A stretch of DNA of 64,000 nucleotides from assembly GCA_023393165.1 (NCBI GenBank), contig JAEWMJ010000032.1, positions 343,145-407,144 of the forward strand. Direction: 5' to 3'. The position numbers were made by a program, and so were the translations under genes. Within the stretch, counting starts at the first letter, position 1; every line of letters begins with the position of its first letter. This document shows positions 60,069 through 64,000 of the stretch, in pieces. The DNA is from Bacillota bacterium (GTDB lineage Bacteria; Bacillota; Clostridia; Christensenellales; Christensenellaceae). Under the pieces are notes generated by a model. It ran no database searches. It was not told the origin of the DNA and saw nothing but the letters and a program-made list of their open reading frames with translations.

Positions 60069-61639
60069 TTTGATTGCTCCTTTATTGGCAGCATAAAACG
60101 GAAAACCGCGCCGCCCGACGGCTTGTTGTTCACAGTAATTTCGCCTCCATGTGCTTCCACGATGGATTTGCAGATCGTAAGACCGAGCCCGATCCCGCTT
60201 CTGACGTGATCCGTCATCTTTTCGGATTTATAAAATCGGTTGAATATATGCAAAAGATCGCTTTCAGGTATTCCCGGACCATTATCGCTCACTTCAAAAA
60301 CTACATGGTCTTCAGCCGGTTTTACCGATATATGAATTTCGCTGCCTTCCGGTGTATGCTTTATCGCGTTATCCAGAAGATTGACGATCACCTGTTCGAT
60401 CAAAGTACCGTCAACCGGGATCATGATCAATTCTTCCGGGATGGATATTTTTATTTCATGTTCTCCAGCCCTTTTTTTAACGCGAGTAACCGCCTCCGAT
60501 ATGATTTCTTCAACCGCTTCCATCTCTTTATTTATTTTAATCGTTCCTTCGTTAAAGCGGGTCATGCTTAATATATTATCCACTAAATTGTTCAGCCATT
60601 CGGCATCCGCATATATCCCCTGCAGAAACTCTTTTTTCACATCGTCGGTTAAGACATTGTAATTTTCTACAATTGTGCTGGTGGAACCTAAAATCGCGGT
60701 AAGTGGCGTTCTTAGATCATGGGATACCGCGCGGAGCAGGTTTCCCCGCAGCCGTTCCTGTTCAACTTCCGTTTTGGTTTGCTGTTGCTTTTCATAAAGG
60801 CGCTCCCTCTCCAACACCAGCGCGATCTGGGCTCCAACTGTATCTAAAAAAATCCTTTGGTTCTCCGCAAGCTGAACGTTCTCCTGAAGGGCTATCCCGA
60901 TCACCCCCAAAACGCCGCTCTGTCCGCTGACCGGAAAAAAATACGTCCGGCTGTCCGAAAAAAGCGCGGTCCCCGCACCGCACGGGCTGCCGGATTGATA
61001 GGTTTCCCGGCACGCCAGCTTTTCAGCCTCAGAATCGAATGTCCACCCGCCCTTGATATGGCAGATATCCAGATCTCCTTTAAAATTCGCCAAACAGGCC
61101 ATTACGTGAGTTCCGAACAGTTGGGAGATATCTTTTGCTGCCACTTCCGCTACCTGTTCAATATTTTTAACCGCAAGAAGATTCCTTTCAATCTGATATA
61201 ATACATAAATACGCTTCTCACGCATTTCAGCGCGCCGCGATTCACGTTTGGCACGGGTGGCGATAGTGCTTGTGATCAGTGCAACAATAAGCATAATAAC
61301 AAACGTTACCGGATATTCCGGGCTGTAGGCGGCAAACGTATAATATGGCTCCGTAAAGAAGAAATTGAATACCAATACGCCTAAAATAGACGATATTATT
61401 CCATACAAATAACCGTCAGTAAAATTTGCAACCAGCAAGACGCCCAGAATGTACGTCATGATGTAATTTGATTCATGAAAACCCAACGCACGGAATCCGA
61501 ATGAGACCAATGTAGCGGCAACCAAAATAACGATCATGATACCAATATTTTTTAACGTTACGAGCGCTATATTAATCGGCTTTCCTCTGAAATATTGCCG
61601 CATATCCACATCTTCAAAAATGTTTTTTTCCATAAACAC
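60065..61639 (-). CDS. kdpD: KdpD-like sensor kinase lacking the N-terminal KdpD/USP domains
   Basis: A 524-residue membrane histidine kinase. The first 30 residues are cytosolic. The four-helix DUF4118 region (about 30-130; FGFRALGFHESNYIMTYILG, FNFFFTEPYYTFAAYSPEYP) is characteristic of KdpD. A GAF domain (about 145-285) precedes the HisKA with AVSHDLRTPLTAILG (phospho-His) and HATPase (LLDNAIKHTPEGSE, VSDNGPGIPE, GIGLGLTICKSIVEAHGG). The usual 350-residue N-terminal KdpD and universal-stress domains are absent. GTG 61639 is 7 nt after AAGGG; ATG 61633 is the alternative. Confidence 0.93.
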   Translation of the reverse strand: MFMEKNIFEDVDMRQYFRGKPINIALVTLKNIGIMIVILVAATLVSFGFRALGFHESNYIMTYILGVLLVANFTDGYLYGIISSILGVLVFNFFFTEPYYTFAAYSPEYPVTFVIMLIVALITSTIATRAKRESRRAEMREKRIYVLYQIERNLLAVKNIEQVAEVAAKDISQLFGTHVMACLANFKGDLDICHIKGGWTFDSEAEKLACRETYQSGSPCGAGTALFSDSRTYFFPVSGQSGVLGVIGIALQENVQLAENQRIFLDTVGAQIALVLERERLYEKQQQTKTEVEQERLRGNLLRAVSHDLRTPLTAILGSTSTIVENYNVLTDDVKKEFLQGIYADAEWLNNLVDNILSMTRFNEGTIKINKEMEAVEEIISEAVTRVKKRAGEHEIKISIPEELIMIPVDGTLIEQVIVNLLDNAIKHTPEGSEIHISVKPAEDHVVFEVSDNGPGIPESDLLHIFNRFYKSEKMTDHVRSGIGLGLTICKSIVEAHGGEITVNNKPSGGAVFRFMLPIKEQSK

Positions 61640-61709
61640 ATTTCTTCCCTTTTAGACACCTTGAATCCAGTATAATTGCTCAAAACTTATACGTATTCCA
61701 TTCTATACC

Positions 61710-61738
61710 ATTATATAATCAAAAGGAATTAATGTCTA
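61710..61738 (-). promoter_or_regulatory. Promoter of kdpD-kdpE
   Basis: Minus-strand TAGACA (61738-61733) and TATAAT (61715-61710) have a 17-bp spacer, 70 bp before the start codon. Confidence 0.75.
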
Positions 61739-61794
61739 TTGTCTTAAAAGGCCGAAGGTTCAAACCCTACCTGCCCTTAAGAAAAGCACAAAAA

Positions 61795-61823
61795 AATAGC
61801 TGCTATAAGCAGTTATTTTTTTG
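61795..61823 (-). terminator. Terminator of the right-end (SPase - Spo0A_C) operon
   Basis: ATAACTGC/GCAGCTAT around a TTATA loop is followed by seven T on the minus strand; it is symmetrical and could also work on the plus strand. It lies 160 nt after the Spo0A_C stop codon. A separate AATGCG/CGCATT hairpin at 61901-61920 lies in between. Confidence 0.75.
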
Positions 61824-61985
61824 TGGCTCCCCGGGTAGGAAATACATGGTGTTTACGTCCTCAAGGTTTAAATAAACATCTAATAGGGTCCGGCCCCTCA
61901 ATGCGAACCAGTCCGCATTCAAAATTTAGATTGCCTGATTATTGACTAAAAATTGTTTGTTATCATCTTTAGCCGGCGCAGGTCT

Positions 61986-62393
61986 TTACTCTTCGGCATT
62001 GCTTCCACACGCAATTCGGGCTGAATATTCACTCTGCATGCTCGAAACGTTGCCATTATACATAATACCATAAACCAGATCGTCAATAGCTTTCGATATG
62101 AATTCCTTGTTGGTCAATCCATATTGCATAATGGAATATCTTATTGTTCTTTCGATTCTGCTCGCTCTTACTCCGCATACTTGAGCGATCTTCTCATAGA
62201 GATCGGTAATTTTTATAATCTGCGAGCGGTCTTCCAATCCAAGCCGGATTGCGGTAATAAGATATCTGTAGCCTGCATATGCGTGCCTGATCCCTTTCGC
62301 TTCCAAATAACGGTAGATGTCCATATCCACATTCGCCGTATGTACGGCATAGTTCGTAGTGGGGAATGACATTCGAATCACATCTTTACTCAC
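61986..62393 (-). CDS. Stand-alone Spo0A C-terminal (DNA-binding) domain protein
   Basis: A 135-residue protein that aligns with the Spo0A effector domain but has no receiver. It has KGIRHAYAGYRYLITAIRLG (like GYxYLREAI), then KITDLYEKIAQVCGVRASRI (like ITKxLYPxIAxKFxTxxSRV) and ERTIRYSIMQYG (like ERAIRHAIEVAW). So it keeps the recognition helix region but lacks the phosphorylation switch. The start is GTG, 9 nt after GGAGG and 2 nt after the stop of a 26-codon ORF. It may bind 0A-box-like sites constitutively, or may have drifted to another role. Confidence 0.85.
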   Translation of the reverse strand: MSKDVIRMSFPTTNYAVHTANVDMDIYRYLEAKGIRHAYAGYRYLITAIRLGLEDRSQIIKITDLYEKIAQVCGVRASRIERTIRYSIMQYGLTNKEFISKAIDDLVYGIMYNGNVSSMQSEYSARIACGSNAEE

Positions 62394-62395
62394 AC

Positions 62396-62476
62396 TTACT
62401 CACCTCCTGAAGCAGGATAGGACGCCGCAGGCAGCAGCATCAGAATCCGTTTGATTTGTTTTTCCCTGTTCTTCAT
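62396..62476 (-). CDS. Possible 26-residue ORF coupled to the Spo0A_C gene
   Basis: ATG 62476 opens a 26-codon frame beginning MKNREKQIKRILMLLPAASY. The 5' half is basic and amphipathic, and the end contains the ribosome binding site of the next gene, 2 nt from its start. AAAGGAG lies 11 nt upstream. It lies directly after the signal-peptidase fusion. It could be a real micro-protein or a translational coupling leader. Confidence 0.4.
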   Translation of the reverse strand: MKNREKQIKRILMLLPAASYPASGGE

Positions 62477-62505
62477 ACACACATATGCTCCTTTATTCAG
62501 TCTGG

Positions 62506-63744
62506 TTATTCAAACGAACGGATAGCCTTGGCAACGCCGCCGCAAACCGATTCGACGAAGATCTGGCCGATCCGCGCGTCCCTGCTGTCAATGGATGCGG
62601 CACGGTTGTCCCCAAGAACGAACAGCTTTCCTTCCTCCACCGTAATCTCAGCCATAGCGCAGTTTCCAAGCGTATCTAGATCAATATATGGTTCGATCAG
62701 CGGCTCGCCATTGCGGATCACGCTGCCGTCTGCGTTCACCGTTATCCGATCCCCCGCAAGCCCGATTACGCGCTTGACTACGAGCCCGCATTCAGGTCCG
62801 TTGACCTGTAATACGATCAGATCGCCATAACCGGGAGTGTGAAACCGCGTATAATACAGGCGGTCGCCCTCATACAGCGTCGGTTCCATAGAAAGTCCTT
62901 TTACCGTGTACTGGCAGGGGATCAGCAGTACGCCGATTGCCGCGAGCAGTAAAAGCGCGGCGATGCTTAAAAGCCTTAGCGCGGGATTTTTCCGCCGTTT
63001 ATTGGAGCGGCCCGCTCCGCTAGATATATTTTTTTGCCGGCGCTTCTGTTCCATGCCTTGCCTCACCGTCTCATAGTTAGCATAACGGGAACAATTTGAT
63101 GTCGCAATGTTTTTCCGTCCCACCGTTCGTTTCTCTGCATCGGCTTTTGCGGCCGTTTCTTTGTTCCCGCGCATCGTACGTATCGGTGCGTTATCGATTT
63201 CAAATTCCCAAAAAACCCGGCTTTTGGAAATATGGTTTGGGGCCGGATCGGCTCGATACGCCGGCTTCCTGTTTCGTGCGGCCTGCGTAATGGTAAGCGG
63301 CGTAACGGCTGATTCCAATTCAGGCTTGTTCATTATCCGGGCAGCGCAAACGTCAGCAGGCGTTACGACAGTTTTCTCCGCAATCATTGGCGCCGCTTTG
63401 GGTTGCTTTGCTCCAGCCTCCGGAGGGCGCTCCACCTGTGAATACCGCAAAGCGTCACTGCGGGCCAGCCACATGAGCCAAGGCTCGAACGCGCCGGTAC
63501 GCACGCCCCGCTGCAGTTGTTTTACCGCGCTTCTCAGCGTTTCCCGGGCGGATTCCCCGGCAAGCGTCTCATCCTGCAGCACATCAAAGGCAACGGAAAC
63601 GACCTGTTTTTGATACCGCAGCAGCAATTGCGCCGCGGCATCCGGATCGCCGTTCCGCACTTCCATAACCAGCCGTTCCAGTTTATCCGCCGGTTGCGGT
63701 TCGTTCATTTTTACGCAGGAGGCCGTAAATAATGCCCTTTTCAT
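62506..63744 (-). CDS. Signal peptidase I fused to an ECF-sigma-region-2-like N-terminal domain
   Basis: A 412-residue protein. Residues 255-412 are a type I signal peptidase: membrane helix at about 257-275, box B SMEPTL with the nucleophile Ser 285, the general-base Lys 324 in VVKRVIGLAGD, and GDNRAASIDSRD. The N-terminal segment (about 15-105) reads like ECF sigma region 2 (KLERLVMEVRNGDPDAAAQL, YQKQVVSVAFDVLQD, FEPWLMWLARSDALRYS). A basic, disordered linker of 150 residues joins the two, so the N-terminal part should be cytosolic. Normal SipS-type enzymes have 160-190 residues in total. The start ATG 63744 has a distant AAGGA; a start at MNEPQ (63708) is possible. Confidence 0.88.
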   Translation of the reverse strand: MKRALFTASCVKMNEPQPADKLERLVMEVRNGDPDAAAQLLLRYQKQVVSVAFDVLQDETLAGESARETLRSAVKQLQRGVRTGAFEPWLMWLARSDALRYSQVERPPEAGAKQPKAAPMIAEKTVVTPADVCAARIMNKPELESAVTPLTITQAARNRKPAYRADPAPNHISKSRVFWEFEIDNAPIRTMRGNKETAAKADAEKRTVGRKNIATSNCSRYANYETVRQGMEQKRRQKNISSGAGRSNKRRKNPALRLLSIAALLLLAAIGVLLIPCQYTVKGLSMEPTLYEGDRLYYTRFHTPGYGDLIVLQVNGPECGLVVKRVIGLAGDRITVNADGSVIRNGEPLIEPYIDLDTLGNCAMAEITVEEGKLFVLGDNRAASIDSRDARIGQIFVESVCGGVAKAIRSFE

Positions 63745-63854
63745 ACTATGATTACGTTTCCTTTCAACTGCTTATTTTTTGGGCGGCATAATCCTCTATT
63801 TATTTAACACTTTCTGTTTTTTTTTAACAATGTACGGATATACAGTTCTGAAAT

Positions 63855-63890
63855 ATAAAAAAGTACAGTCCAGTTATCAGACTGTACTTT
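63855..63890 (-). terminator. Terminator of the LuxR-type response regulator gene
   Basis: AAAGTACAGTC/GACTGTACTTT (63890-63880 with 63870-63860) is followed by T-rich sequence on the minus strand, 25 nt after the stop codon. Confidence 0.88.
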
Positions 63891-63915
63891 TGTCAATATT
63901 GCACCTGTTCAGTAT

Positions 63916-64000
63916 TTATTTTTTGTTGTCCGTCCACCCCATCTTGGCCGCATAGGCAATGACTTGCGTCTTATTTTTCATCTGCAGCTGTTCCATAATC
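63916..64000 (-). CDS. LuxR/NarL-type regulator, C-terminal end only
   Basis: The last 27 codons of a gene running off the right edge. IMEQLQMKNKTQVIAYAAKM followed by GWTDNKK and stop matches the end of a GerE/LuxR helix-turn-helix (HxxxIxxKLxxKNRTQAVxYA pattern). It is most likely a NarL/FixJ response regulator; its N-terminal receiver is outside the window, so this part is not proven. Its own terminator separates it from the signal-peptidase fusion operon. Confidence 0.8.
   Translation of the reverse strand, partial: IMEQLQMKNKTQVIAYAAKMGWTDNKK

Noticed and set aside
61755..61781. tRNA T-arm-like sequence (GAAGGTTCAAACCCTAC)
   Set aside because: Only one arm with a mismatch is visible; no matching acceptor strand, anticodon or D arm lies upstream. 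It is located in the kdpD promoter region and is treated as chance or a faint relic.
61732..61875. 47-codon plus-strand ORF with AAAAGGA upstream
   Set aside because: A terminator-type hairpin with a T-run lies inside the frame and the only TATAAT is too close to the RBS to transcribe it. The same bases are explained by the minus-strand kdpD promoter and the Spo0A_C terminator.

Overview
The window looks like chromosome from an anaerobic, spore-forming Bacillota (class Clostridia), moderate in GC. The evidence is a pyruvate:ferredoxin oxidoreductase, two proteins with a Spo0A-type DNA-binding domain, a small protein resembling a clostridial spore-surface family, YmaF, AGGAGG-type ribosome binding sites with some TTG and GTG starts, and many short operons with sigma-A-like promoters and hairpin/T-run terminators. 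The genus cannot be fixed from the sequence. No rRNA, complete tRNA, CRISPR array, insertion sequence or prophage was found.

Layout, left to right. 1-3.4 kb: pyruvate:ferredoxin oxidoreductase, 5' truncated by the window edge. 3.6-6.7 kb: a small spore-type protein, then an ECF sigma / anti-sigma / lipoprotein operon in which the lipoprotein repeats the C-terminal domain of the anti-sigma factor. 6.9-8.8 kb: MerR regulator and MFS exporter (the latter frameshifted near its N-terminus) behind a perfect palindrome. 8.9-10.5 kb: B12-type radical SAM enzyme. 10.6-11.5 kb: two fluoride-channel genes behind a fluoride riboswitch. 11.6-16.6 kb: ABC exporter, autoregulated GntR/LacI-type regulator, DUF2935, CBS and KTSC proteins. 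16.9-20.4 kb: a secreted or anchored protein, RibBA, a 42-residue Phe/Cys/Gly-rich peptide and a GpsA-like dehydrogenase. 20.5-25.3 kb: MarR with a broken GNAT gene, then a BlaI/M56 peptidase pair and a three-gene ABC transporter, both preceded by matching operators. 25.7-31.9 kb: TetR-carboxylesterase operon divergent from a MacB-like ATPase and a giant FtsX-type permease.

32.2-40.4 kb is a sugar or polyol catabolic island: DeoR regulator, TIM-barrel isomerase/epimerase, class II aldolase, FGGY kinase and a complete ribose-type ABC importer. 41-50 kb: YmaF, a second TetR close to the first, a radical SAM/SPASM enzyme, a P-type ATPase with a foldable leader, a membrane transglutaminase and a two-domain glycosyltransferase. 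50-51 kb: a divergent Spo0A paralogue. 51.4-56.1 kb: a BMP-type nucleoside ABC importer behind a long leader ending in a terminator. 56.3-61.6 kb: potassium uptake (TrkH/KtrB, two TrkA-type proteins, a small TPR protein) followed by KdpE/KdpD but no KdpFABC. 62-64 kb: a stand-alone Spo0A C-terminal-domain protein, a coupled 26-codon ORF and a signal peptidase I fused to a region resembling ECF sigma region 2, then the 3' end of a LuxR-type response regulator.

The best candidate for something undescribed is the right end (sigma-like/signal peptidase fusion with the micro-ORF and Spo0A_C-only protein). Next are the 42-residue aromatic/cysteine peptide and the anti-sigma/lipoprotein domain duplication. 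All functional calls come from reading the sequence and recalling families; no database search was run.
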